From Nannochloris sp. 'desiccata' (lineage: Eukaryota; Chlorophyta; Trebouxiophyceae; Chlorellales; Chlorellaceae), in assembly GCA_019044685.2 (NCBI GenBank), contig JAGTXX020000015.1, positions 1,178,001 to 1,242,000 on the forward strand: a DNA stretch of 64,000 nt. Reading direction: 5' to 3'. The notes beneath the pieces were generated by a model. The model had not been told where the DNA came from. It saw nothing but the letters and a program-made list of their open reading frames with translations, and did not search any database. The first letter of the stretch is position 1. Each line of letters starts with the position of its first letter. The position numbers and the translations under genes are program-made. Positions 24,193-33,909 of the stretch are shown here, one piece after another.

Positions 24193-25521
24193 TCATTTCT
24201 TCCTGGCCACTGCTGTCCGCTCATTTTCAGTGTTGGCTGTTAGCCACAAAATTTTCACTTTATGAAAACCTGGCCCTAGTTCCTCTTTCAACTTCTCAAC
24301 CCCACCAGCCTTTTCTTTCCCCTTTCCCCTATACTTCAAAGTCAAAATAATCATCCCACCAGAACGCAGCATGCCCAGCAGGGGTTTCAAGATAGAAATC
24401 ATCTCTTCTGGATGTCGATTGATATCACAGACTAATAAATCGATGGTTTTATCTTGCCCTACTGCAGCAATGATCTCTTCAGTCGCTGCCTGAGATTGTT
24501 GCCTAATATGTACGACGTTAGTCAACGCCAAGACGTCAGCATGGAGCACAGCAGGGTCAATAGCGACCACTGTATCCATTGTTTCCGCCAAAACTTGAGT
24601 CCACCCTCCAGGAGCTGCTCCCACATCGATGGCAACGCCTCCTTTTCTAGGCTCAAACCCAGATACACATAGCGCTTCAGTTAATTTTCCAGATGCTTTG
24701 CAGGTCTGGCCTGCAACGCGAGCGTGGCCATCTGAGGGGGTCAGAAATAATTCAGCTGCTGGTCGAAAAGAATATCTAATACACGTAGGGCTACAATTCA
24801 CAGCAAAAAGAGTTTTCGTATAGTCTAATGGGTGAATATCCCATCCTTTATCAAGTAAATGGTCTCCGAATATCTGATTTATTATGTATTGTTCAAGGGA
24901 TTTGGGGTACGCGACAACTCTGAAGAGATCTTCTTTGGGCGGTACTTCCATCTGAGAAAGTTGGCAGAGGAGATCCTGTGTTTGTAGAGTAGCGGAGAAG
25001 AAGGTGGGTTTGTTAGATGCTATGCTGCTAATTACGATATGTTGAAGAAATGTGGGTAGTGTACTCTTGATAAATGCGTTGGATGATGACAGATAGTGAG
25101 TACCCCTAAAAATGAAAGAGCAGCGGTGGCGGTGGAGCCGGAAGGAAAATATTAAAAGGATTCTTACATTTTTGCTGGTTGCTTCTAAACCATCTAAGAA
25201 ATATGCTCTGGTAATACTGAACCTCAGAAACGACGATTCTAGCCACCGTTTGAAGTCTATTTGAGACACAGCTAAATTTTTAAATAGAAGTAATTCGTTA
25301 CGGGCGGGAGGGACGTCATCATACTTTTCTAAATGAATTACTTGCTCAGCACCGCCTCCAGGGAAGAGACGGTATCGAAGTTCATCGTCTTGATGATAGA
25401 GAATCACTCTGTGTGCAAGCAATGGGCTTTGAATTTGAAGGATGCAGTCACCAAATCCAGTTGCTGAAGTCCTTGATTCGCTTGCTCCATTATCTAGTAG
25501 AGCCTCTGTAGTGGCCACCAT
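24193..25521 (-). CDS. FtsJ/RrmJ-fold RNA 2'-O-ribose methyltransferase (RlmM-like)
   Basis: The 442-residue ORF ends in a Rossmann methyltransferase domain (residues ~260-435). The SAM-binding motif is D-V-G-A-A-P-G-G-W-T-Q. The other members of the FtsJ-type K-D-K-E tetrad appear as Lys in K-A-S-G-K-L, Asp in C-D-I-N-R, Lys in L-K-Y-R-G-K-G and Glu in N-T-E-N-E-R. The ~250-residue N-terminal extension recalls RlmM, which methylates 23S rRNA, but similarity is loose and the RNA target is unknown. No targeting peptide is evident. A 62-nt segment (25106-25167) has good donor and acceptor signals, yet splicing it would destroy the downstream frame, so I keep the unspliced ORF. Confidence 0.75.
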   Translation of the reverse strand: MVATTEALLDNGASESRTSATGFGDCILQIQSPLLAHRVILYHQDDELRYRLFPGGGAEQVIHLEKYDDVPPARNELLLFKNLAVSQIDFKRWLESSFLRFSITRAYFLDGLEATSKNVRILLIFSFRLHRHRCSFIFRGTHYLSSSNAFIKSTLPTFLQHIVISSIASNKPTFFSATLQTQDLLCQLSQMEVPPKEDLFRVVAYPKSLEQYIINQIFGDHLLDKGWDIHPLDYTKTLFAVNCSPTCIRYSFRPAAELFLTPSDGHARVAGQTCKASGKLTEALCVSGFEPRKGGVAIDVGAAPGGWTQVLAETMDTVVAIDPAVLHADVLALTNVVHIRQQSQAATEEIIAAVGQDKTIDLLVCDINRHPEEMISILKPLLGMLRSGGMIILTLKYRGKGKEKAGGVEKLKEELGPGFHKVKILWLTANTENERTAVARKK

Positions 25522-25786
25522 CTGATGGAGATGGCTTCAATAAATAGATACAGTAAACTTTTAATACATCGCCTTCTGAAAAGAAGGTATATTGTACGCC
25601 GCCATCTAACCACTGGCTGTTCAAAACAATTTTTCAAACTTTTCGAAATTTACAGACCAAGACTAGGTCGAGAAATGTATATCGAAAGGGATGGATATAT
25701 TTCAAATATGCACTTAGATGAATTCTCTATACTAAAAGTGTTAACAATCCATCATTAATAGGGTTTTACTTTTTTACTTTTTTAAT

Positions 25787-26438
25787 TTATATTTCACAAT
25801 AAACGCCTTGCATGCGGTATCCCCGCCTGCGAGCCTTTTCACTAAGTTCGCGGCCTCTAACTGGATCAGCTTCGCATCCATAGCCTTCTGTAAGCATTTG
25901 CCCAAGCAAAGCTTGAGCTTTCTGCAGTGCGAAAGGAGAAAATTGTTGTCAGAACGAACGGGACGGGAAAAGGTTGACGGCAAGCAACAGTTGTGGCAAT
26001 AATGATCTAAATAAATAGTATTTTATTCCAGAGAATTAACGTCACTTACCACGTCACCTCTGTCTGCTTCTCTCTCTGCTTCTAAGTACCAGCGGCGCAC
26101 GGCATCTTTTACTACCAGGCTCAGCTTGGTCGGTTTTGGCAGGCGGCCATCTTGAGTATATTGGAGTGGCAGCTCAGCGTCACCGTTCTCAGCTGCACCA
26201 GTTGAATTTCCTGCATATATTATATTCATTGATAGTTACTTTGCGATGGAATAGCGAAATTCGTGATGATCTGTGTGACCATTGAGGTTCTCACGCTCAT
26301 GTTCGCACCTTGAGCGCTCATTTTCACTATCAGCTGTCGCCTTAAAGCTATGTATTGAGGATTTATTTTGGGTCTTGGGGCAGATACGTCACGGGCTGCT
26401 AGTAAATTCTTCCCAATTGAATTTCCGACAAAAATCAT
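25787..26438 (-). CDS. Small Sel1-like repeat protein
   Basis: Three exons (26438-26309, 26210-26050, 25921-25787) with introns of 98 and 128 nt join in consistent phases to give 141 residues. The C-terminal half, from A-V-R-R-W-Y-L-E-A-E through G-D-V-K-A-Q-A-L-L-G-Q-M-L to R-G-R-E-L-S-E-K-A-R-R-R-G-Y, has the helix-turn-helix spacing of a single Sel1/TPR-like repeat (A-x-x-x-L-G-x-x-Y/L-x-x-G). The N-terminal part is basic and could be a targeting sequence. Such short Sel1-like proteins occur in plants without known function; a protein-binding adaptor is the only inference. No exon exceeds 54 codons, so the gene is easy to miss. Confidence 0.6.
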
Positions 26439-26632
26439 ACAAGTTTATAGACTAAGAGGTCCCTTGAGGATATTTAATAGAATGTATTTAAATTTTAAAT
26501 TACAAAAAATAATCAGCGAGAAAGAAGTGGGGTTGGTAGTTCAAGAGAAGAAATTTTACAAAATAATTGTTTTAGCACACTGCGACGACGAGCGGTGCTT
26601 TGCAAGGCATGCTACTAAACAAGCAGCGCCAA

Positions 26633-28513
26633 TCACTCCCAGTGATTTCCTCTTCCTTCGCGTAACTTTCCATCACGAATAACAAAGAGCCTGTATTCAA
26701 CATCAGGGCTCTGTCCATGGACACAGTTCCTCGGAACCTGGTGGCCATTGGGAAAATCTGCATATTGATGACCGTCAGGATAAAAAAGATAATAAATAGG
26801 CAACTCAGAAGTGCCATTTGCAACATCAATTGCCTCAGCTTGCATACAAATATGCTCTATCATGTCCTCAATCTGCGTTTCGTAGTCTTTTACTTCTAAA
26901 TATCCACCAAATACTTCACAGGCGTCTGGGTTGATACGAAGAAAAACGAGAAGGTCAGTCGAAAGAAACTTTGAGTGATTCTCTGCCAGTTTGAAGGCAC
27001 GTTCCAACTCCTTAACGCTGTTTTTATGCTGATGACCATTATTTTCATCGCATTCAATCATAATCGAGACGCGTTTTTGACTACCCTCCAACTTATAGCA
27101 TGTCAAAAGATCCAAGCGGCTCATACCAAAGTTTTCAGTTACAGAAAATACTCCCGAGCGACGATCACCCACGCTTTGTTGGTTCAATAATTGCCTCCCC
27201 CAGCGGGACAGACCTACTGTTTGAGGTAATGCATCCTTAATGGAAGCTTCCTTTTGAGAGTAGATGTTTTCAGTGTCGATTACGCGTGCAGTTGCAATCC
27301 GCTGCCGCTTCACAGGGGTTCCTTCCTCGGCAGCATCGTCTCTTGGAGGAGGGATTGGCCACATGCTCTCTGACGTGTAAGATCCTCCGTAATAATAGCA
27401 ACTTTTGTTCGATGGACGGATTTTGAGGTACACTAGCTTCCCTTGCAGTCCATGCAAAGCTTGAGGCCAAGCGCCATCAATTTCAGGTTGCCCTCGAGGG
27501 TTTTCGTTTCGACAACGCCAGCTTTTTTTGACCACCATAACCATCAATCTCAGCTGCATATCAGTTCCATCAGAAGTCTCAACAGTAAACACTGGGTAAG
27601 AACAATCTTTTATGGCTTTAGAGGAGCCAGCTCCAAATTCATCAGCCACCTCAGTTGCAGGGGTGGCAAAGGCTTCGAAGAAAGGTGCATTGGGATAGAG
27701 AGCTAAATGTCCATCGTTAAGCAAAGGTCTTTCACGCTCATAGCATGCATAATTTGTGTTAACCTTCGATTGAAGGTATGTTTCCTGGTTGGGGTCCCAG
27801 CCACCTTGAGGGCTGTCCAACAATTGCCCATTCTCATCGACGACAACAAGAAAGTTTTTCAGAATAAAAATATTATACCCATCAGGCTTGACCCATATCC
27901 AATTTTCAGGGTTAGCGTGGTACTCTGCCACTTTCTTCACGAGAAAGTCTCTTGCATTGAAGAGGTGGGGACTGGGAGCAGTGTCCGCTGGCGGCAGCGC
28001 GGGCTCCTCCGCTCCTGCGTCATTTGCGACAACGTGTAACTCCATTCCAGAATTCTCTCCATCCGCGGTGTTGATCACTTCATTCAAAATTTCCAGGGCT
28101 TCAAGCGCGGTTGGTGAGACATTATTGTGTGTAGCAATTTCGGGCTCACTGGGCAGGGTAGTGGGTGGGGCCTGTATTTTTCCTTCTACGGGAGGTTCGC
28201 AAGCATTATCACGTTCCTGAGACACGTCAAGGTTGCTTTGATGCTCCGGTGACGAAGTTGGTGGGCAAGAGTGGAGGATGGCCTTCATGTGTTGAGAGTT
28301 GCAGGCCATAGCAAATAACATATGCTCATGAAGCTGCTCATGGAGCTTTCCGAGAAAACAATCAACTGTAAGCTCGTGCATAGAGGCCAGACCATTGATG
28401 AACATACCAACATGGGTGTAAGTGATATACTTGACAGCACCTCTTTGATTGAGTTCGTCCAAGATTGCCGAATAAGCGGTGATGGCTTTCTGTAACTCGA
28501 TCTTAGGCGACAT
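26633..28513 (-). CDS. Uncharacterised 626-residue protein with nuclease-like motif
   Basis: I do not recognise the family. The single-exon protein opens with ~90 helical residues and a linker rich in Pro/Glu/Ala (~95-190). A middle part has many aromatic residues (W-I-W-V-K-P-D-G-Y-N, G-G-W-D-P-N-Q-E-T-Y), followed by a basic P-V-K-R-Q-R stretch at ~405 that could be a nuclear signal. At ~483-540 is a segment I-E-C-D-E-N-N-G-H-Q-H-K-N, then an E-R helix and F-L-R-I-N-P-D. Its acidic/His spacing resembles PD-(D/E)XK-like putative nucleases found in giant-virus and some protist genomes. No signal peptide or membrane helix is seen. Nuclease activity is a hypothesis only; lineage-specific or horizontally acquired origin is possible. 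Confidence 0.55.
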   Translation of the reverse strand: MSPKIELQKAITAYSAILDELNQRGAVKYITYTHVGMFINGLASMHELTVDCFLGKLHEQLHEHMLFAMACNSQHMKAILHSCPPTSSPEHQSNLDVSQERDNACEPPVEGKIQAPPTTLPSEPEIATHNNVSPTALEALEILNEVINTADGENSGMELHVVANDAGAEEPALPPADTAPSPHLFNARDFLVKKVAEYHANPENWIWVKPDGYNIFILKNFLVVVDENGQLLDSPQGGWDPNQETYLQSKVNTNYACYERERPLLNDGHLALYPNAPFFEAFATPATEVADEFGAGSSKAIKDCSYPVFTVETSDGTDMQLRLMVMVVKKSWRCRNENPRGQPEIDGAWPQALHGLQGKLVYLKIRPSNKSCYYYGGSYTSESMWPIPPPRDDAAEEGTPVKRQRIATARVIDTENIYSQKEASIKDALPQTVGLSRWGRQLLNQQSVGDRRSGVFSVTENFGMSRLDLLTCYKLEGSQKRVSIMIECDENNGHQHKNSVKELERAFKLAENHSKFLSTDLLVFLRINPDACEVFGGYLEVKDYETQIEDMIEHICMQAEAIDVANGTSELPIYYLFYPDGHQYADFPNGHQVPRNCVHGQSPDVEYRLFVIRDGKLREGRGNHWE

Positions 28514-28730
28514 GGTAGAGGATTTTGTATCCTACTATATAGCGATAAATATTAAATAGCGCCATAAGCGTTGGCGAGGTTGCTTTGCGACGGAAACTGA
28601 GCGCCCACTATTCAAAGCACTTTCTTCTTCAAAAGCTGAGCTGTTCTCTGTGAAACCCACCCAAAGTTCCGTCTTTAGAAACACTTTGGTGCATATTCAA
28701 TGTGTTTTCCTTGTCAACACTTGCCTAAAA
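28514..28730. promoter_or_regulatory. Divergent promoter region (217 bp)
   Basis: This short gap separates two divergent start codons and must carry both promoters. No specific element is recognised. Confidence 0.4.
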
Positions 28731-29315
28731 ATGAAGTCACTTACCTTTGCGCCTGTTAGAGCTACCCTTCCTCGCGGAGTTCGGCGTGCTCGTTCTCATC
28801 TTGTGATTCAGAACAACACCCTTTGGTCTCTCGCTCCAAAGGGTGTTGAATTGTCCCACTCCCCTCACAGCACCTTGGATCTGACTGGTATTATTGGAAC
28901 CCGCAGGTAAAGACACTAGCCAGCCGTTTACCCTCACATCTCTCCCAATCAATTTCCTCGTGATCCTCCTCCAGTTCATGTGTTCTCGAAAAAACCTCAT
29001 AATTTCCGCCTCCGATGCCGCAGATTGTGCTCAGTAGGAGCCCGAGACTACGCTTCCAAGAGCTTGGAAAACGTCGATTTGACAGTGCTCGACCATGGTG
29101 GCCTTCATCTGATTTTCGAGGCGGAAGGTACCGCCAACCCAGTTGACTCTCCTTCTGTGCTTTATGTAACTGATGTAGACTCTGAATGCGATGTTCGAGT
29201 TGGCGATACGGTATTAAAAAAAGGAGAAAGGATGAAATTGAACCCTGGAGCTACAATTCAGATGGGAGAAGGGGCGAATTATGTGGTTCTCCGCAATGTC
29301 CATGCCCATGCTTAG
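28731..29315 (+). CDS. Small FHA-like protein with organellar targeting sequence
   Basis: Exons 28731-28906 and 29024-29315 (117-nt intron, phase 2) encode 155 residues. The first ~65 residues are Arg/Ser/Leu-rich without acidic residues until Glu-40, consistent with a transit peptide. The C-terminal ~90 residues are all beta: V-L-Y-V-T-D-V-D-S-E-C-D-V-R-V-G-D, a loop, then G-A-T-I-Q-M-G-E-G-A-N-Y-V-V-L-R. This pattern fits the second half of a forkhead-associated fold (T-D-x-x-S-x-x-G-x-x-V-G followed by a G-D-x-I-x-F/M-G strand). The phosphopeptide-binding Arg and Ser of FHA are not evident, so binding ability is doubtful. Exon 1 contains a perfect 13-bp inverted repeat. Confidence 0.55.
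28814..28848 (+). repeat. Perfect 13-bp inverted repeat (hairpin) inside coding exon
   Basis: Arms CAACACCCTTTGG (28814-28826) and CCAAAGGGTGTTG (28836-28848) flank a 9-nt loop. In mRNA this would be a stable stem about 80 nt after the start codon. Confidence 0.85.
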
Positions 29316-29481
29316 AGCCGAGCGTTTTCATTTTATCATTTTGATCGTAGTCTCTTTAGTTGAACGGACTCGGTAAAAGAGAAGTAAATGAATACGAGAT
29401 TACTTCTGTTTTTATAAATTTTCTGTGTATTTAGAGTGCCTTGGTGTAACATAACGTGGTTTTATAAAGGGGTAAATGAAC

Positions 29482-30526
29482 TTAAGCAGCACCGGCGCCA
29501 TGTTTCGAGACCTGTGCCGCTTGCACTAACGAAGCAACAGAAACCGGCACACCCGCACCCATAGTCGACGAAAGCGACGCTTTTAATAAATATCCACCAG
29601 ATCCACTTCCTTTCACCCCTTTTGGCCTAGCAGATAACAATGCAGAAGCCAACGCACCAATATTTGCATACACCTGCTCCTCGTCAAAACTACACCTCCC
29701 TACTGCTGCATGGACAACAGCCCCTTTATCCGCTCTAAATTCTACACGACCCCGTTTTAATGAATGTATTGCTTCTGTTACGTTAGTAGTTACGGTGCCT
29801 AGCTTGGGGTTTGGCATAAGCCCCCTAGGTCCGAGTATTCTAGCAATTTTGCCAAGTTTCGGCATGAGATCTGGAGTTGCTACACATTTATCAAACGCAA
29901 GACCTGATCCTCCACTTTGTTGGATTTCTAGAATGAGATCTTCAGAACCAACTATATCTGCTCCTGCTGCGCGTGCTGCCTCGGCTGCTTCGTCATTGGC
30001 AAAGACGCAGATACGGACCGACTTGCCTGTGCCGTGAGGTAAGCTTACAGCGCCACGGACCATTTGGTCGCCTCGTCGAGGGTCTATTCCCAAATTTATT
30101 GCTAAATCAATGGCCTCGTCAAATTTTGCGTGTTTGGAGGCTTTCACTTGGCGAATAGCCTCAGCTAATTGGATGGGAACAGGCCTCTGGCGGCGCTGGG
30201 TGGGAACGAATCGAGGTAGAGGAAGGTCCCCGATGGTGCGAATGCCACCTGTAGCAGCTTCATCTAATTGTGTAGCGGAAGAATACTCTCTAGAAAGAGT
30301 AAACTGGAATGTTTCCTGCAAGAACGAGGAATTTGAAAGAATGTGAATTAGTGGAATAATGATGATCAAGTTGGGTCCTGCCTAATTGCCTATAGCAACT
30401 TCAGTATATTGCATCGTTAATATTTGATCCATCGGCAACCTGTAATGGACTTACGGCTGAGAAAGCTCGCACCTGCAGAGCTGCTACAAGTTTTGGAAGG
30501 GATTCATGGCAGCCTAGTCGCAGCAT
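29482..30526 (-). CDS. Mitochondrial large-subunit ribosomal protein uL1
   Basis: Exons 30526-30455 and 30315-29482 (139-nt intron, phase 0) encode 301 residues. The signature of bacterial-type L1 is complete: K-F-D-E-A-I-D-L-A-I-N-L-G-I-D-P-R, V-R-G-A-V-S-L-P-H-G-T-G-K, G-P-R-G-L-M-P-N-P-K-L-G-T-V-T and the R-x-x-F-R-A-D-K-G-A-V-V-H strand. L1 forms the ribosomal stalk that releases E-site tRNA. Exon 1 encodes a 24-residue amphipathic Arg/Leu sequence, and G-R-V-E-F-R resembles mitochondrial more than plastid L1; I prefer mitochondrion but cannot exclude plastid. The second exon has no convincing Met start of its own. Confidence 0.88.
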
Positions 30527-30865
30527 TGCACTATTTGGCCCTTTTGAATTTGTTATCTAGTACTAAATTTTGAGGTTATGGCGTTGGAACGGCATAGCTA
30601 TCACTTAAAATGGCGAATGCGGGGCTTTTCAGCAAAAAGAAAGAGTATGTGCTGGACAAACTTATTTGAAATTCCAACTTCATATGAAGCACTTGTTATC
30701 TTAATTTTGTCAGCAAGGCATGTTTTGAGATTGATCCTGAGGACACCAAGCGATTCCACGCGATTTTTAGGTAGCGAATCTATTTTCTAATTGCTATTAA
30801 TTACTGATCTGCCTTTAATAAGGAATAAACCATCTTCTCTGTCTATATACAACTATAATAGCACA
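30527..30865. promoter_or_regulatory. Divergent promoter region (339 bp)
   Basis: It lies between uL1 and the DOT1-like gene. No motif or RNA gene stands out. Confidence 0.4.
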
Positions 30866-32223
30866 ATGACGGAAGAACCCACGTCGCAAGCGAAGCAAGT
30901 TCGCGCCATGTATTCAATTATGACTGGAATCGAGGTGAGAGGCATTACTTGCGATTATCCAAGCAGCTCGTCTCCCTGAGAGATCTGTTCGTAATTATTA
31001 GAGTTATTTAAACCATGTGGAGTAGCTTATACTCCGCAACAACTTCTTTTCTTGCTATTTTCGTGCCCAATCATGTTTCCCGCTCCTTCTTGCTCCCCCC
31101 GCTCAATCTCTAATATTTATTCCCCTTTCCCCACCTTTTGCAGAACAATCTCGGTGGTGGCGAAGGCGTCGAAGGTCTTTATGGCAGTATTACTGGGATG
31201 CATATGCAAAGAATGCTTGCTATTATGAGAGAACACTGCGGACTAGATGCTTCAAGCCACTTGGTCGACATCGGCGCTGGGCTAGGAAGACCTCTAATCC
31301 ACGCTTTAGTCACCGAAGGCATCAGAGGAGCCACTGGAATAGAGCTTGACTTCATCAAATGCATGAAGGCTGACGCTTTCTTAAGACAAACTGCTAATAC
31401 AATGCTGATAAGAGGACTCACTCAGGAAGCCATCGACTTGCCAGTGATCACATGCAAACCTGTAGAAAAAGTTCATTCTTTAGACCCTGCAACGCATGCA
31501 TATAGCTTTTGGGAAGGTGTTCCTGTAGATGCACGTGTCGCTTTTGGACGTCTTTTTGCCAAATCACGGACATTGCGATCTGTCACTGTCGTCCAGAGAA
31601 ATATGCAAAGAGAAAATCCTGAGGAGGTGATGGAGCATGGCTATTGCTTTGGACCTGTAAATCTAGTAGAAACACTGTCTGTATCTATGTCTGGGAGCAA
31701 TAGACATTTTACTGCGTATGTATTTAATAAAACTCAGCCTCCTGCTGTAGTGCCTCGGCGTCGTGGAGCACGGGCTGCTCTTGCTGCTACTGCTGCTGCA
31801 GAGGAGGTTTTAGTCGCTACGCCTCCTCTCAGCTCAGATAATGCGAAACTGTGCATTGAGACCTCAAATGACGATCATGGAGTTGATGCGGTATCTAAAA
31901 AGCTGGATCTGACTGTAGTAGCAAGCCCCGTTGTTGCTGGTGGTGGTGGTGGAATGGGCAGCAGGAATGCGAGCAAGAAAGGACCTGGAAGGCTGCCTAG
32001 GAAGAAGAATGTTGGGCCAGCTTCAGCTCCCATGAGCACTAGGCCCTCGCCTAGAAAACAACAACAACGACAACAGCAGAGACCGCTCCTTGCTGCTTTG
32101 ACTTCGACAAGAGGAGCCGTTCGTGTTACTAGGCACTCACAGCAACAGCAACAGAAGCACCAGAAAATGGTTGCTAACAGGAGCACATGGAACGGAAAAA
32201 AACGCTGTTACCACTGCTGCTAG
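30866..32223 (+). CDS. DOT1-like SAM-dependent methyltransferase
   Basis: Exons 30866-30934 and 31144-32223 (209-nt intron, phase 0) encode 382 residues. After Y-G-S-I-T-G comes a Rossmann methyltransferase core with motif I V-D-I-G-A-G-L-G-R-P (residue ~65) and an acidic motif II (G-I-E-L-D). The core ends around residue 220 with V-Q-R-N-M and F-N-K. The order resembles the seven-strand DOT1/H3K79 methyltransferases of protists and other unassigned SAM enzymes. The last 160 residues are basic, Gly/Pro/Ala/Gln-rich, and could bind nucleic acid. The reading frame may be broken near the A7 run at 32196-32202, since the +1 frame continues with similar composition to 32371. Histone as substrate is inference. 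Confidence 0.6.
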
Positions 32224-32871
32224 TGCTGTCAAACAGAGTCCGAGGAGTGCATCACCAATGGGCCATGAAGCTCGTGGCTTGCTGGGCGGTGGACTGGTCG
32301 ATGGAGCAGGGTTTTTAGAAGGAAGCGTCTACCCACGTACTCGCCGCGCTGTTTTGGGAATCCTTTCTTAGAGAAAGTTTAATATTAAAAATATGAATTT
32401 TATTTGTATGCGAAATATATATCTTTGACAACAAAGCGGTGGAGATCAGCCAAGCTCACGCTCGCGAAGATTTCAACAAGGAAAAGTAAAATTTAAAAAT
32501 ACCCATCTTTGATCTGTATTTATATCACCTATTGATTTCACATTGAGAACATTAAGAATACTACTAAATTGATGATCCCTAGCAATTAAACTTATCCATC
32601 CATTTTGTAAAATAGTAAAATATTCTAAAGTGGCGATGGAAGGAACGTGGCCTCGTCGGAAAGTAGCCAGGCAGCAGCTACCCACCAGCTCTTCCCCCCG
32701 CTCCTCCCCAGCTTCATAAACGCGCTTCCTGGCAGCAGATACTCTATTATTTTCTTAAATAAACGCTTTCGTAAGCTATAAACCGCTCCAAGTCTTCTTA
32801 ACAACCATCCAAGGCATCTTCTTTGCCCATCTACCTCTCGTCGTTAAAACAAAAACAAAAAATCCTCAACT
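32224..32871. other. 3' region and promoter (648 bp)
   Basis: The first 148 bp may be a frame-shifted C-terminal extension of the DOT1-like gene (open to 32371). The rest is the promoter of the LEA-like gene. No other feature is seen. Confidence 0.35.
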
Positions 32872-33430
32872 ATGGACCCTCAAGGCAAACCTTTAACCCA
32901 GCAGGCTAAAGACGCTATGGCTGCCGCAGGCCAAAAGGTTGGCGAGACATGGGAAGCCACCAAGTCTACCGTCGCTGATGTAAGTTTAATGCATCATGCA
33001 AAAAAAAAATGCTGACGTCCACACTCCCAGGACGATTCTAGCAGCAGTATTTATATATTTTGTACTTTTTACCTTGTTTTCTCACCAAAATCTTCTCTCT
33101 TTTCTCCTTTATATGCAGATGACCGGAACTGCTCAGCAAAAGGCCGGCGAAGCCGGCCAAACCGCTGGTGAATACACCGAGGCTGCCAAGCAAAAGGCCA
33201 GTGAGCTTGCCGGCGCCACTCAGCAAAAGGCTGAAGAGGCCAAGACCAGCGCTGGCCAGACCGCAGGTACCGCTGGTGATAAGACCGGAGGAGCTTGGGA
33301 AGCTACCAAGGCCAAGACTGCTGAAGCAGGCCACCGCATGCAGGAGGGAGGCCAGGAGGCACAGCATCGGATGCAAGAGGCGGGTCAGGAAGCAAAGCAC
33401 CGTGCTCAGGATGCCACCCGTCCTCAGTAA
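32872..33430 (+). CDS. LEA-like (group 3/LEA_4) hydrophilic protein
   Basis: Exons 32872-32979 and 33119-33430 (139-nt intron, phase 0) give 139 residues made almost only of Ala, Gly, Gln, Glu, Lys and Thr, with no Cys. Degenerate 11-residue repeats of type T-A-Q-Q-K-A-G-E-A-G-Q run through the centre. Three tandem copies related to H-R-M-Q-E-G-G-Q-E-A-Q occupy the end. W-E-A-T-K occurs twice (residues ~27 and ~95). Proteins of this type are unfolded in water and become helical on drying, protecting membranes and enzymes. No targeting peptide is apparent, so a cytosolic location is expected. Coding bases use G/C-ending codons more than neighbours, suggesting high expression. Confidence 0.75.
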
Positions 33431-33909
33431 GCACAGACGCTAACTGTTTCTGTCCTTCCAAGGCTAGATTATTAGTGAATATTACATGAAAAGCACTTCA
33501 ACATGTTTCTTTTGTATGTATTCTTCCCACTATGTTTTGTTGAATTTCCTTCTTTTTGGAGGGCGACACAGCCGTTTGCTTTGAATAATGGTCGTTGAAT
33601 GGTTTGTTCGATGGTTTTATTTGATCAAGGGGAACAGTGTTGTCTATCTTTTCTCATTTTGGGTCGATAGATTCTTCATGTAAAATTGTCTATAAGAAAC
33701 AAATAGAAATCGAGATATGGAGGAGAAGAAGTTGAACAAGTGCTAAGCGCGACTTGAAGAGGCGGTGGCGCTCAAAGAAGGGCAAGTTTAAAGCCCCATA
33801 CCGGTAATGTCTCCAAAGCAAATGATATGCTCGCATAATAAATAAACTGGCCTTACCTAATACTCGCATAGTTAAAGACTTCATTTAACGCCTTAAGTCT
33901 ACTCAAAAG
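33431..33909. other. Intergenic region (479 bp)
   Basis: 3' region of the LEA-like gene (TGTAA at about 33680) and the promoter of EMC4. No gene is visible on either strand. Confidence 0.4.

Noticed and set aside
25525..25758. Small plus-strand ORF next to the FtsJ-like start
   Set aside because: It is short and basic without domain, sits in the promoter region, and begins 4 bp from the divergent start codon.
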